Below are positions 34,641 through 45,863 of a DNA stretch of 64,000 nt, in pieces. Source of the DNA: Sisyra terminalis (lineage: Eukaryota > Arthropoda > Insecta > Neuroptera > Sisyridae). A program made the position numbers and the translations under genes. Position 1 is the first letter of the stretch. Each line of letters opens with the position of its first letter. The notes under the pieces were generated by a model. That model saw nothing but the letters and a program-made list of their open reading frames with translations. It had not been told where the DNA came from and did no database searches. The DNA lies in contig OY292279.1 of the NCBI GenBank assembly GCA_958496175.1, positions 7,068,001-7,132,000 on the forward strand. Direction: 5' to 3'.

Positions 34641-35520
34641 ACAGGTTTGTATTCGATTAAGAACCGTATTAAAGTTATAAAAGAACACTTTAATAATGGT
34701 AGAAAACTAAAAAAATTGATTCGTAAACTATATGACTACTTTTAGTTGGCATAACTGTAAAAATCAACCTTAGAATGTTTATTAGAAAAATTCGAGACTA
34801 AGTGTTTTGTTGAAGATCCATCAAAGAATAACATTACTTTTGTGTAGCAAAATGTAAAAAATAATCCTAAGAAATCAACGAGTCGATCTCTTGAATATGG
34901 TGTTTCAAGGACCATTTAATTGTAAATATAGCACAAGGACTTGAATTTAAAGGCGTAAAAGATTCGTTGTAAAAAAAAATTAAGGCCAAAACTCAAATCA
35001 ATTGGCCATCGTTTACGACATATATTTGCAAATTGGATCATCTTAGAACAACGTACAATTGTAGACCAATTTTCATCCAAAATCATCTTCAATGATGAGG
35101 CGTATTTCTTAGGGAAAAAATAGCCAAAAAGTAGGTAAAATAGCAAAATTGTTACATTTTAGTCGATGAAAATCAACGTAAAAATCAAAAGCAGTCGATG
35201 TATTCGATTGTTTGGTGTGCTTTATGGTCAAAAAGCAGCACTGAATTTTATTTTTTTGAAAATGAGGGAAATGTGTTTACCATTAATTCTACTCGTTGCC
35301 ATGTAATGATAACTGATTATTTTTAGCTAAAATAAATTAACTTGACTTAAGTGATGTTTGGTTTCAACAAGATGGTGCAACTTGCCACAATTCGTGAAAA
35401 TATCAATTAATTGTAAGATTTTTTCGAGAATCTTATAATTTCACGTAGGGGAGTGATGCAATTTAAAATCATTGGACCTATTTTAACGAGAATTTTTGAT
35501 GAGCTCAGAGTACGCTGATA
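34640..35520 (+). pseudogene. Mariner/IS630-type transposase remnant (DUF4817-type HTH)
   Basis: Through many stops and shifts the plus strand spells IKVIKEHFNNGRKLKKLIRK (helix-turn-helix region), LLEKFETKCFVEDPSK, SRSLEYGVS, then FSSKIIFNDEAYFLG with the first catalytic aspartate (about 35,085-35,110), and DVWFQQDGATCH with the second (about 35,353-35,388). The block with the third acidic residue is not recognisable. The order and wording match the arthropod transposase family with 'QQDGATCHTA'. Terminal repeats were not found. Confidence 0.75.
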
Positions 35521-37089
35521 AGCTTTAAGATCTAAAAAACAACATCATTTTTCAATCAATTATGTAAATAAACATTTAATGTAGTTGAATAAATAGTTAA
35601 AATGTTTTTAATAGCAACTTTGCATTATTCGGTACAGTTTAAAGTACACAATCACTAATTTGTATTCCTCTGAGCATGTGTCTAATCATATAAATAAAAA
35701 TTTCAAAATAGTAAATATTTGTTAATTTTTTACAAGAAAACAAATCGTTCTAATCATTAGATATCGTTAGTACAACTTTGAAATAAGCCGATAAATCGAT
35801 AAATGGTAATTTAATGTTAATATATTCAGAAACGACATTATTTTCCGGTGCTCCGAATATAATATATCTTTATACAATAATATTGGGAAAGTGTTATTAG
35901 ATGTTTTAGAAGGAAATTTTCTCAAAAATATAGCAAACACATTAATTTATTATCAAATAAAGAAAAAAGTCATTGTTTTAGAAGACTGACAAAAAAAATA
36001 TATATAAAAGAGATTATTTCGAATTTGTATTTCATACAATATGAAGATAAATTTCGGATGGGAATTGAAAAGAAAAATAAAAAAGAAAATGAATTCTCCA
36101 AACGATTGGCTGGAACGCCTTGAGGGTGAGTGAATAGAAAAAAAGAAAAAGCAGTGGGAGTTTGGGGTTAAGGGGTTAACCATAACACATACATATGTGT
36201 ATTGTACCGACATTTTCGAGAGAGTTAATTTGATCATCCCCAAGTCCGATAAAAGTGATTTCATTGAGACTATCGGCAAATATTGGCACATCTTTTCTAT
36301 GTCGTCTCCATTTTCCACCCCGTGGCTGGGCGCACCCCTTGATCGTGGCAAATTCGAGCGAAGCCGAGACTCTTCAACTATTATTGATCAATTTCACACA
36401 CTTTTGTGTGATAAATTGCCCGAGGAAAATAACAATTTTCCTCAAATGGACACACAATGAAAATATCAACCCTCATCCCCACGAAACATCCACCGGTTTT
36501 CTTTTCGTCGTTTTTCTCTCATCTTTTTTCGCATTATATGTATGTTGCATGTGTGTTAACCAATTTATTATAGTGCTATAAATATTGTGTTGTACGAGAG
36601 TTGAAAGTTGGAAAATTTTTCTCTATGAGAGACACCGAATTTTCGTTTGCATTTTATTTTTCCAAAAAAAAGAAAAATGAAAAAAAATTGCCAAGAATAT
36701 TTTATTTTTGATAAATTTTCCGTTGGAAGATCATGACGTTAAGACTTATCCGGCTACAAAACTTAGTTTAAATGTTTCTTATTTGTGAAAATGTAGCATA
36801 TGCAGAGACATATCGATGTCGCGCTATTGGGAATATTATTTTCTTTAGAAAACTTGTCTCCGGTTTTAAAATAGAGAAAATAGAAAAACCAAAAAAAAAA
36901 GGATGACAGGAAGAGAAATAAGTTTTGTTCGTGGAGAAAAATTCGCATTTGCTACATATTTTCAATTTTTAAATAAGAAATTCAAAAGTTGTTCAAAACA
37001 TTTTTCCTAGTTGATTCAATAATGACAACAAATTGAAAATAAAACAACTTTTCTTAAATATGAAAATAGGTGCCATTTTCACACAACAA
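35521..37089. other. No gene identified; CpG-richer block at about 36,080-36,600
   Basis: Frames of 87 and 108 codons (36,197-36,581) overlap each other and an antisense frame. None has a domain or clear splice context. I treat the block as unique non-coding sequence. Confidence 0.4.
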
Positions 37090-38750
37090 AATATTATTAT
37101 TTTGAGCTCTCTAATTGGAGTCCTACTGGTATATCTAAGGAGAAAATACTTGAAAAATTTAGCTCACTTTCAGTGAAAGTTTTTCGTCCATCCGAAATAA
37201 AATCCCTACTTAATAAATCCCCTTTGAAAAAAAAACTCCAGGGCATGATCTTTTAACTGCAGAAATTCTTCGCCACCTTTCCGAAAAATCAATTGTCTAT
37301 ATCTATTAACAATTTCCACTTTTCAGCACAATGGAAATACTCTATTATCATCCTCATTCCTAAACCCAACAAGCCTATATCGGACCCATCATCTTACAGA
37401 CCCATAAGCTTGCTCCCATTATTATCAAAAATCCTTGAAAAATTCCTTCTTAAAGGGTAGCTTTTTACCTTGAAAGTGAAAATATCATTCCTTCTTACCA
37501 ATTTGGTTTCAGACCTTATCATTCTACAACTCAACAATGCTTCAGAGTTGTGGATGAAATATCATCAGCCCTCGAAAACAAATATTTTTGCCAAGGAGCA
37601 TTTCTGGATGTTGTACAGGCTTTCGATAGAGTATGGCATCCAGGACTGTTTTATAAGCTCAAAAAAGTTTTTCCCACTCAATACTACCTTATCCTCAAGT
37701 CCTACCTCTCCAACAGATGTTTCAGAGTGAAATCCAACGACGAATTCTCTCCACTAACACAAATTCAAGCTGGTGTTCCTCAAGGAAGCATATTGGGGCC
37801 AGTACTTTACTGGATTTACACCGCAGATATTCCTATACATCCTAAGACCATATTAACGACCTATGCTGATAATACAGCAATCCTTTCCTCGAATCCCAAA
37901 CCTCTTCAAGCTACAAAAAATTTGGAACACCACCTTAACCTTCTGACAGTATTGAGCCAAAAATGGAAAATAAAAATAAACGAAGAAAAATTGATAAATG
38001 TCACATTTACTTTCAATAAAAAAATTTGCCCATCATTTATACCTCGAAAACAAAATCTTAAAAAAATCATCAGAAATTTGCTATCTAGGGTTCTACTTGG
38101 AAACCCATCTTACTTGGAATCCACACACCAGACTGAAAAGACAGGAACTTAACAGACATTACGAACTTTTACGTGGAATACTAGAACCCAAATTTACAAT
38201 TAGTATGCACAATAAACTGAGACTTATACAATAGACTTTATACAAAGCAATATTACGACTGATCTGGACGTACGGATCAGAAATGTGGGGTTCCGCTAAA
38301 CCTTCCAATATACAACGAATCCAATTCTTTCAATCCAAATGTTTCCGAAGAATCCTCAACGCTTCCTATTATGTTCAAAATTAAATAATTCATAGAGATC
38401 TAAGTATTCCTTATGTGGCCGAATTTGTATCACATACATTTCAAAAATTTCATGAAAAATTACACTACTATACAAACCCAGAAGTGCAAACATTAGCATC
38501 ATTACAACACCCAAAAAACCCTCCACGTCGATTGAAAAGGCAATGGCCAAGAGATCATCTTATTAATTCGTTGAGAATTTCAATAATGATTGGTGCCTCT
38601 CATCAAGTCCTCAAACCTGGTGACTTTGACTTGAAATTCTTTTCGAGTTAAAGTTCACTTTATTGTCATTTACAAATTATCACTTTTGTTTATTGTATGC
38701 TTATTTATTGTGCAAATTTATCTTTTATAATAAAATTATATATAAATTGG
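37090..38750 (+). mobile_element. Second Jockey-type LINE, 5'-truncated
   Basis: Coding remnants from about 37,150 to 38,651 are followed by a short AT-rich 3' UTR ending near TTATAATAAAATTATATATAA (38,726-38,746). The 5' half is missing. It differs enough from the element at 29.8-32.5 kb that it is a separate family. Confidence 0.85.
37150..38651 (+). pseudogene. Jockey-type reverse transcriptase with YADN catalytic box
   Basis: Blocks in order: DPSSYRPISLLPLLSKILEK, SYQFGFRPYHST (frame-shifted), then a 200-codon open stretch 37,550-38,152 with AFLDVVQAFDRVWHPGLFYK, QAGVPQGSILGPVLYWIYTA and TTYADNTAIL. The frame then shifts to ICYLGFYLETHLTW and AILRLIWTYGSEMWGSA and ends KPGDFDLKFFSS-stop. 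The box reads YADN where (F/Y)ADD is required, so one metal-binding aspartate is lost. Several frameshifts make it non-functional. Confidence 0.88.
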
Positions 38751-39000
38751 CTATCTTGCCGTGTGTCCGTGCAGAATGGTCTATGCGAATGCGCTCTGTT
38801 ATCCCCACTTACGCATTCAAAACGTTGCCAACGTTTACAGGGTACTCACTCACTAATGTATTTATTTGTGAATACGTATTTCGGATTTTCAGGTTTACAA
38901 TATGTGAAAGCCAAAAAATATAATGCTCATTTATAAACTTAACTTAACCTTTTCAGATATATCTACTTATCAGAGTTTAAATTTTTAAGCAGACCCTAAG
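38751..39000. other. Short unique stretch between elements
   Basis: No gene. Two overlapping plus frames have no recognisable content. Confidence 0.4.
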
Positions 39001-39886
39001 TTTTTGTTTGTAATAGTAAATCAACTCTGTTTTATATTAAGCAGTAATAACGTTTCGCTTTTAACGGACTTTGATTGATTATTAAATTTGAAATTTCGAT
39101 TGTTTATTAAACGTTATCCCTTACAAACTTTCCTACCGTTTTTCACTCTTTTAGGGGAGGAATTTTCAAAAACCCTTTCATATTATATATCTGCATCGTA
39201 TAAGGAAAACACTTTCTATATTTCATCGACACATATGTGCACTTATATTTGAAAATATAATGTAAAACGAAAAAAATAATAACCTTTATGTTCGTTAACA
39301 TGACTAAAAAGCTATTCGATTTCGCACATTTGGACGTTGTACGTACAAAATTTTTGGAAATATGTGGAAAGCGTGGAAGTAAATTTGAATATTTTATTTA
39401 TTTTCAATAACAATAATTGGTTTTCAAATTGTTCTTAATACCGAAAAAAAGTTAGAATCGAAGATTTTATATTTGAATTGACAGTGAAATATATGGCAAA
39501 AATTGCTACCTTAATGCTTTTCAGCCGAATATATAAATACTCCAGATCACAACCATTGGTTCATAAAAAAATAGATTTTAAAAAGTTTGATTGTTGAAAA
39601 ACGAACAAAAATTTAAAATCGCCTATTTGGTATAAGTACTACATGACTATTAAACTTTCATACTAATTTAGTGAAATGACGTTATTTAAAATGTTGTTAT
39701 TAAAATGATATAAAAAAAACACTTATATTTTATTTCTTTATATAATTTTAGATAATTTTTTTTATATTAACAATACTTTGATTATTAAATTTAAAATTTC
39801 GATTGTTGATTAACTCTACATTGTCTCATATTAAGCATTTTATTAAGATAAAACCTTCAGTTGCGAATGCAACGGGCAACAACTAG
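39001..39886 (+). mobile_element. Helitron-like sequence (3' end well defined)
   Basis: It ends GCGAATGCAACGGGCAACAA followed by CTAG and then T, a good Helitron 3' terminus. Internal words (CGATTGTT(G/T)ATTAA, TTTAAAATTTCGATTG) occur twice, near 39,100 and 39,800. The 39,409-39,840 module is shared with the Helitron at 439-1,524, partly inverted around CAATTGGTTTTCAAATTG. The 5' boundary is not defined. Confidence 0.5.
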
Positions 39887-41215
39887 TAATAAAATAAAAG
39901 TCTTTCTTCTAATTTCTGAAGTTTATCATCATTTGATGGAAAAATCAATCTATTGACTAAATTATTGATTCCATTAAGTTTCAAGGAATATTTTTTAAAT
40001 ATTGGCAACTAAATTGTTTGTCTTCAGTACTAAAATCTTTGTACTTTAAATTGTAAAGCTTGTTAAATAGAAGCTATTCAACCGATAAGTATATGATCGA
40101 ATATATGAATCTTTAAATGTACACACATTCTATACACTATGTACCAATATTATTAAGTAGATGTTTGTATCTATATTTGAAATTTTTCGGTTGATTTGAG
40201 TTAAATAAACGTCAAGCATCTTTGCAGGAGGAATCGGTTTCACTAACGACAAACGTCGGAAATTCAACATTTGTAAGACACAAAAGCCAATGAAATAGTG
40301 ACTTCTTGCGACATACCTGTCAGTTTATTCGCATGTAAAAATCGTACCGCAGAATTTAAATCGCATCGATCACGTTATTTCCGCAGAATAAGCATAAACA
40401 TCAATTCTCGGTGTCAACTTGCAGTGCAAACAGAGTAGAAGTCTTAGTTACAACTATTTATAAAGTTTATTTTATTTTTTTGAGCAAAAAATGTTCACTT
40501 TGTTTTTATGTTTGAAAGCTAAAATAATTTCTTTTATATGTAAAAATCAGAAGCCAATGAAAATGACCATTTGCCTTATCCGATAGTATGTTGGTCGAAA
40601 AAGTTTTCGATTTTGTGTAAATTATATCTGCTAAGCCTACAAAAACCTACGGATGATTTTCAAATGGTTTTTTTGAATAGAAATCCGGAGGGCTAAAAAT
40701 TATTGAACGTCAATTACCGTGAAATTCAACATAAGGGTGAACTGATTGACTGTAAAATGCAATAGAAGAAAAAAATTTTGATGAACTTTATTTCTTCTAC
40801 TAAATAAGAAAAATTATTAATGGCTTTTACTTCTTTTGAATTCCATAGTACTTTCATTCCACCCTTAAAAAGGTCATCATTACCTTAGCTAAATAATCAT
40901 TAAAAAATACCATCAAGTTCCACCAAGTTGCACTACACTTTTGGAATTTGAAAAAAATAATGACGAAATATTTTGGAGTTTTATATTCTCGTTCAAGAGT
41001 TCTGGAGAAAAAAAATGTTGTTCTCATATTTTCCAGGAAAATCCTATGTAGGTAGTGCCAACTTTACTTTTAAGGCTTTTCTATCAATACTAAAATTTCG
41101 ATTTTTAGCCTTTATAATAAGTGTTTAAAGTTCAAGCGTCGAGTTAGCACTACATAGAGTTTTTCAGATGCCTGTTGAGCTTTTTGATTTCTTTAGGGTC
41201 ACTAAAATTATAATC
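39887..41215. other. AT-rich sequence without a gene
   Basis: Nothing that I can support. A TTTTCCAGGAAAATCCTATGTA-type word near 41,030 resembles the hairpin words at 16.75-17.0 kb. Confidence 0.4.
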
Positions 41216-41600
41216 TCAACAATCCCAAAATAGCAATAATCCAAAGTTTCTTATCCCATTTTGGGTAAACACTGCCTCAGTTACAGGTGTTTTCCATTTT
41301 TTTCATTTTTGCGACAAAAGCTTGGTTTGTATCGATACAATTATTTCAAAGCTTATTTTTTTCGATTAAGTAAAAGAAACTATCTATTGATTTTCAATGA
41401 AAAAATGGTCCATTTTTTCTACGTAGTTAGTAAATTTTAAAATCCCCGAAACTTTGATCCTAAATGCAAAAAATGTATGCGCCTTTTTTTGGATAGAATA
41501 ATGTAATTTTCGTATAGTATATGATAGTATTATGATCGAATTGTTATTGAAATACTAAGATATGCATAATACAGCCTTTTAAAGATTTTGATTTCTTTGG
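41216..41600. repeat. Left copy of a direct repeat flanking PLE copy D
   Basis: It aligns with 43,428-43,760: both contain CAGGTG/CAGATGTTTTCCA(T/C)TTTTTTCAT, then TTTGCGAC(A/T)AAAGCTTG, TATCGATACAATTAT and CAAAGCTTATTTTT(T/A)TCGATTAAG(T/C)AAAAG. The PLE lies between the two copies. Confidence 0.7.
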
Positions 41601-43400
41601 GGTTTATATTATATGATGGAACTACCCAACAGATTGACAATAGGGAATACGATCTGAACAAAATTAGCCAGAAAGTAAAATTCCCTTCAGAACACGAAAT
41701 AATGGAACAATTAATTTTATAGACACAACAATCACCAATAAAAATGGAAATTTGTCATACAATATATACAGAAAACCAACAACAATGAACAAAATCAACG
41801 ATAAAGCATCATTTAACCCAAGAAACCAAAAAATGGCAGCTTACAGTATGGCTAGTGTACAGAACGATTAAGTTCCTCTTAGTACCAAAGCCCGTGAAAA
41901 AGAAATTAAAATAATTAAACATACAACCATTACTAACGAATACAATAGCTCAATTATAGACAAAATAATATCGAAAAATACTTAAAAATCCATTCTTCCC
42001 ATTCCATTAATACAAACAAAAAAAATATAAATTTCAATTTCAATAATATAATTAGATTTACAATCGCCAACTTCCTAAAGAAAAATAACTTAAATATCGC
42101 ATTTTCAACAAACAACAACAAGATGAAAGTACTAAAACCATTGGAGAACAACCAAATTACAACCAAAAACAAATCCGGAATATATAAAATTAAATGTGGT
42201 TCCTGTGAAAAATTTACATTGGCCAAACTGATAGATCTTTCGGAACAAGATATAAGGAACATTCAGATATACAGAAGATACAAGAATCATGTCATTGGTT
42301 AAAATCTATAAAGTTTAAATAACAAATTCACTGATTGGTCGAATTTAAGATTGAGTTTTGTGCGGTGTGTTATGATTGGTCCATGCATCCTGCGCCATTC
42401 AAATACCTACAGTGCATTTGTACAAAGTAAGCTTAGTATTTCTCGTTTAAAGTGAGTTCTGAGTACAGAACATTTGGAACGATATTTCTTTCGATTTATA
42501 ATTCATATATCGCAAAGAAAATGATTGTTATTTTTATAACTTTTCTTTATATCTCTTAATAATAATCCAGAATTAATTATTTTAAATTTTAAATTTACTT
42601 TTAAGGATAAAGATCGTTGATTTTGTAAAGGTTATTTTTGTTCACAAAATTGAGACCATTTATCTTAATAAAGATCCGTAAACTGAGAACCATAAAAAAA
42701 AATTCTTTTTATATTTTGGTAACTAATTTTCTTATTCTAATTTTGATCACTATCGCGATCAACGATCATTGATCTAATTATTTTTAAAGCGAAATTTTGA
42801 TTTACGATTTGAAGTCTTCGAATGAAGTCCATTAACTTTCTTTCAGTGTTCGCATTTATGATTGTATCGTCTATAAATTAAAAGTTGGAAAATCGTTTTC
42901 CACCAATTTTAATTTCACTATTTTACTCCTTCAAAGTGTGTTCCAGTATAATCTCTCCTACGACAACTTCAAGTTTTACAAACCACCCTCTTGACGAAAA
43001 TCATCAATGCTTAAATTTCGAAACAAATTTTTAGCAACTTCATATTTGCAAGAAAGGTCACATATGAACACCCTAGAAGAATATGAAATATACAATGCCC
43101 ACAAACGAGGTTCAAATAACATCCTTAACAACGAACTATATAAAACAAATAACCTACATGATTTTTTTTATAACTGACAAAATAATCATTACTGATGATT
43201 ACAGCATAATTATAAACATGGCAGGCATAATTGTAAGCATTATAATAATATTGGATTTTGGCCCATGCATCCTGCGCCATTCAAACATCTACAGTGCCTT
43301 GATTTGTACAAAGCAAGCTTAGTATTTCTCGTTTAAAGTGACTTTTGAGTATAGAACATTTGGAACGATATTTCTTTCGATTTATAATTCATATATTGCA
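41601..43400 (+). mobile_element. Penelope-like element, copy D (C-terminal half and tail)
   Basis: It starts in the middle of the protein (after the RT palm), then carries the linker, a GIY-YIG remnant (42,175-42,290), the shared tail with the antisense LINE fragment (42,935-42,720), the putative C-terminal segment (about 42,970-43,180) and a CTGATGA-containing end (43,190-43,200). A second, short copy of the tail begins at about 43,261. The 3' sequence CAGCATAATTATAAACATGG matches copy C. Confidence 0.85.
42175..42290 (+). pseudogene. GIY-YIG endonuclease remnant, PLE copy D
   Basis: Reads SGIYKIKCGSCEK, then a short deletion shifts the frame at the YIG strand (AAATTTACATTGGCC where the other copies have AAATTCTACATTGGCC). 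It continues in another frame as DRSFGTRYKEHSDIQKIQES. The motif is otherwise well kept. Confidence 0.75.
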
Positions 43401-43427
43401 AAGAATATGATTTTTATGACCACATGT

Positions 43428-43760
43428 ACCAACAGTTCCAATGAAGTAATAATACAAAGTTTCTCTATCTTTAGGATGAGCATCGCCTCAAAAACAGATG
43501 TTTTCCACTTTTTTCATCAGCATAAATCAGTTTTGCGACTAAAGCTTGATATGTATCGATACAATTATATCAAAGCTTATTTTTATCGATTAAGCAAAAG
43601 AGACCATTTTTAGTTTTGAATAAAAAAATATTCCGTTTTCCTTCAATAATCAGTAAGTTTTAAAAACAATTTTAAATCAGAGGGGCATTTTTAAAATCCT
43701 TTAAACTTTACTCTTAAATGTAAAAACTATAGGAAATCTTTTTCGATGGAAAAATTTAAT
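43428..43760. repeat. Right copy of the direct repeat flanking PLE copy D
   Basis: Partner of 41,216-41,600 at roughly 80 percent by eye. The pair is much too long to be an ordinary target-site duplication, so the PLE sits between two copies of an older repeat or of a local duplication. Confidence 0.65.
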
Positions 43761-45179
43761 TATCTAAAAATAAATTAACTTTGTTGATATACTAAAATTG
43801 ACTTCTTAGGTGTAAAAACTTTGACCAAACTTAAAGAAAATGGGGAATTATAATCGGAAGTATATGAATTGTAACTTTAAAAGCTTATGCATCCAAAGCT
43901 TTATATGAAGTGCCTATACATCAAGTTTTATATACAAAACATACAAAAATGAAGTTAAATTTTCGATTCACCCTTGTGTATAGACCATGGATACATTTGT
44001 TGTTATTTATTTTCATATGTTTTGAATCTTGCGACGACAGCAATCGACATAAGAAATAAGAAATGAAAAACTAACAAAGCTGTAGCTTTTCCTGTGGAAA
44101 GCCCGGCGGGATTATTTTGGTTGAAGAAGAATAATGAAATTCATAGATCTTCCTTTACTGTTTGAAAATTGCATTTCTAGAAAATTGATAATGTAATGTG
44201 AAGTTAAAGTGGAAAAAAAAGAAAAAGAAAAAGAAAAACACAAGACAAAATGTATTTTTTGCGTCGTACAAACAAGTTGCATTGTTAGAGATGATTCGAC
44301 TAATTGTATTACAGCTTTACGTCTCGCCAAGTGCACCTTTCCGTCTTTCACGCTTGATACAATAGTCGAGGTGGAGGAATGGCCTTGGCCTCGCTGTTCC
44401 CATCCAACTGTCGAGTCAATCCTCGAGTCATCCTTGTTTCCCCGTTTTCCTACACTTATCTGTTTCCATCCCGACTTGTGCGGTGCTTTTGGACGACCGA
44501 ACGCCGGATGGCGGAAATGAGGTGTTTTTCTTCCTTCCTCGTGGTATTCCGTCCAATCCAATCCCCACGATCTTAATTTAATTGAGTCGCTAACCGGCGG
44601 GCGTTCATTTCCTTGAAATTGAGGAGAAAGTTACCGGAAAACTCTGCCGGGACTTTACGGGAACACAGGTGAAACAATTGGCGGAGTACGCAATCAAGTG
44701 GCAATGGAAATTTTTCGAAAACAACTTGCCGTCCTTGAAAATGTCATTTCGAATGTGTGCTTTGCCATTATTTGAATTGTAATTATACAATGGAAATTCG
44801 CGGCTGAACGTTCCTGGCGTGCCTGACCTGGCACACCATGCCTGTCTTGTTTATCGTACGTACTCGTACAATTCAACCCGCTACCCAATATGAGTGTCCC
44901 TCATTCCCGTAAAACCCGGTCGGGAGGCGGTACAGTCCCAAAACAAGGTCATACTCGGTCATGGTCGCGACGTAGTACGCGAAAATCTTTCTCTTTCTTT
45001 TAATTTTTCCTAACTCCAAAGCTTCATTCCAGGTGGCATTGGTTACAATTTATGAAACTTACCAAACAGTGACTCTATCTCCATCTACAATTTAAAACTT
45101 GAACTATGGCTTCAACCTTAAACCATCTAAACTATCAGACCCAAAATAATTTCTAGATTGAAAGAATAAAAGTAGATAA
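43761..45179. other. CpG-richer unique block (about 44,100-45,000), no gene supported
   Basis: A 149-codon minus frame (44,561-44,112) overlaps plus frames of 103 and 65 codons. The minus frame degenerates into a phenylalanine/serine run opposite an AAAGAAAAAG tract, and none has a domain. The base composition is distinctly richer in C and G than its flanks, so a regulatory island is possible. Confidence 0.4.
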
Positions 45180-45187
45180 TTTGCACT

Positions 45188-45855
45188 TAGTGGCGTACCT
45201 AGGTAACGAAGGGCCCTGGGACAAATTAAAAAATGGGGCGCCACTGATTTAGTAAACTGATTAGTCCTAAGCTACTTAAGCTCTTTTTTGTGCACTGCAG
45301 GACAGGTAATAAAAATATTAAACAGTAACTACTAATTACAGTTAATACTTGGAGTAGGTTTGGCTAATAAAACGAAATATGAAAAGATTCAAGGGTTTAT
45401 TAAATAAAGGTCGGGCCTACCAACTGACTAAATAACAATTATATTTGCAATTTTTTCCCAGCTTTAGTTTTCGCAAAAGTATCAATGACTTCGTTTAAAT
45501 CCAGGCTTGACGCAGTTCTGTTTTCAATTGCAATTAGCGATAAATGTCGGAGTCTAGTTTGGCCCATATTATTTCTTAAATATTTTTTTATTATTTTTAA
45601 TTTGCTAAATGACCTTCAAGCTGCTGCAGACGTGACAGGAATTGTAAAGAATAATAACATTCCTGTAAATACTTCCGTTAGGTTGCATTCTAGCACTCCA
45701 TATTTGCTCATTATTTCCTTACATAATTGGTGAACTTCCAACTGAATTTCCAAAAGTTCAGTTCGATCGAGATTTCTGGTAAGAATTCGAGGGTCCCCTG
45801 AGTTTGAGGGCTCCGGGGCACTGCCCCGCCTAGCCCCTAGGTAGCTACGCCACTG
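45188..45855 (-). mobile_element. hAT transposon remnant with 8-bp target duplication
   Basis: Termini TAGTGGCGTACCTAGGTAAC and (inward from the right) CAGTGGCGTAGCTACCTAGG. The flanks are TTTGCACT at 45,180-45,187 and TTTGCACC at 45,856-45,863, an 8-bp duplication with one mismatch. It keeps the 3' end of the transposase gene. Confidence 0.88.
45439..45660 (-). pseudogene. hAT transposase, C-terminal dimerisation domain
   Basis: On the minus strand it reads IPVTSAAA-stop-RSFSKLKIIKKYLR, then MGQTRLRHLSLIAIENRTAS, then LDLNEVIDTFAKTKAGKKLQ, and ends with a natural TAA. The 'RSFSKLK...LR..(M)GQ.RL..L..(I/L).IEN' string is the hAT C-terminal dimerisation signature. Apart from the TGA before RSFSKLK it is remarkably intact, so the insertion is fairly young. 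The catalytic DDE part is deleted. Confidence 0.85.
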
Positions 45856-45863
45856 TTTGCACC

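Noticed and set aside
36197..36581. Overlapping 87- and 108-codon plus frames
   Set aside because: Two frames and an antisense frame are open over the same bases; none has family similarity or splice sites that close.
44112..44561. 149-codon minus-strand open frame
   Set aside because: It overlaps equally long plus-strand frames, runs into a low-complexity F/S stretch opposite an AAAGAAAAAG tract, and has no domain or splice context.
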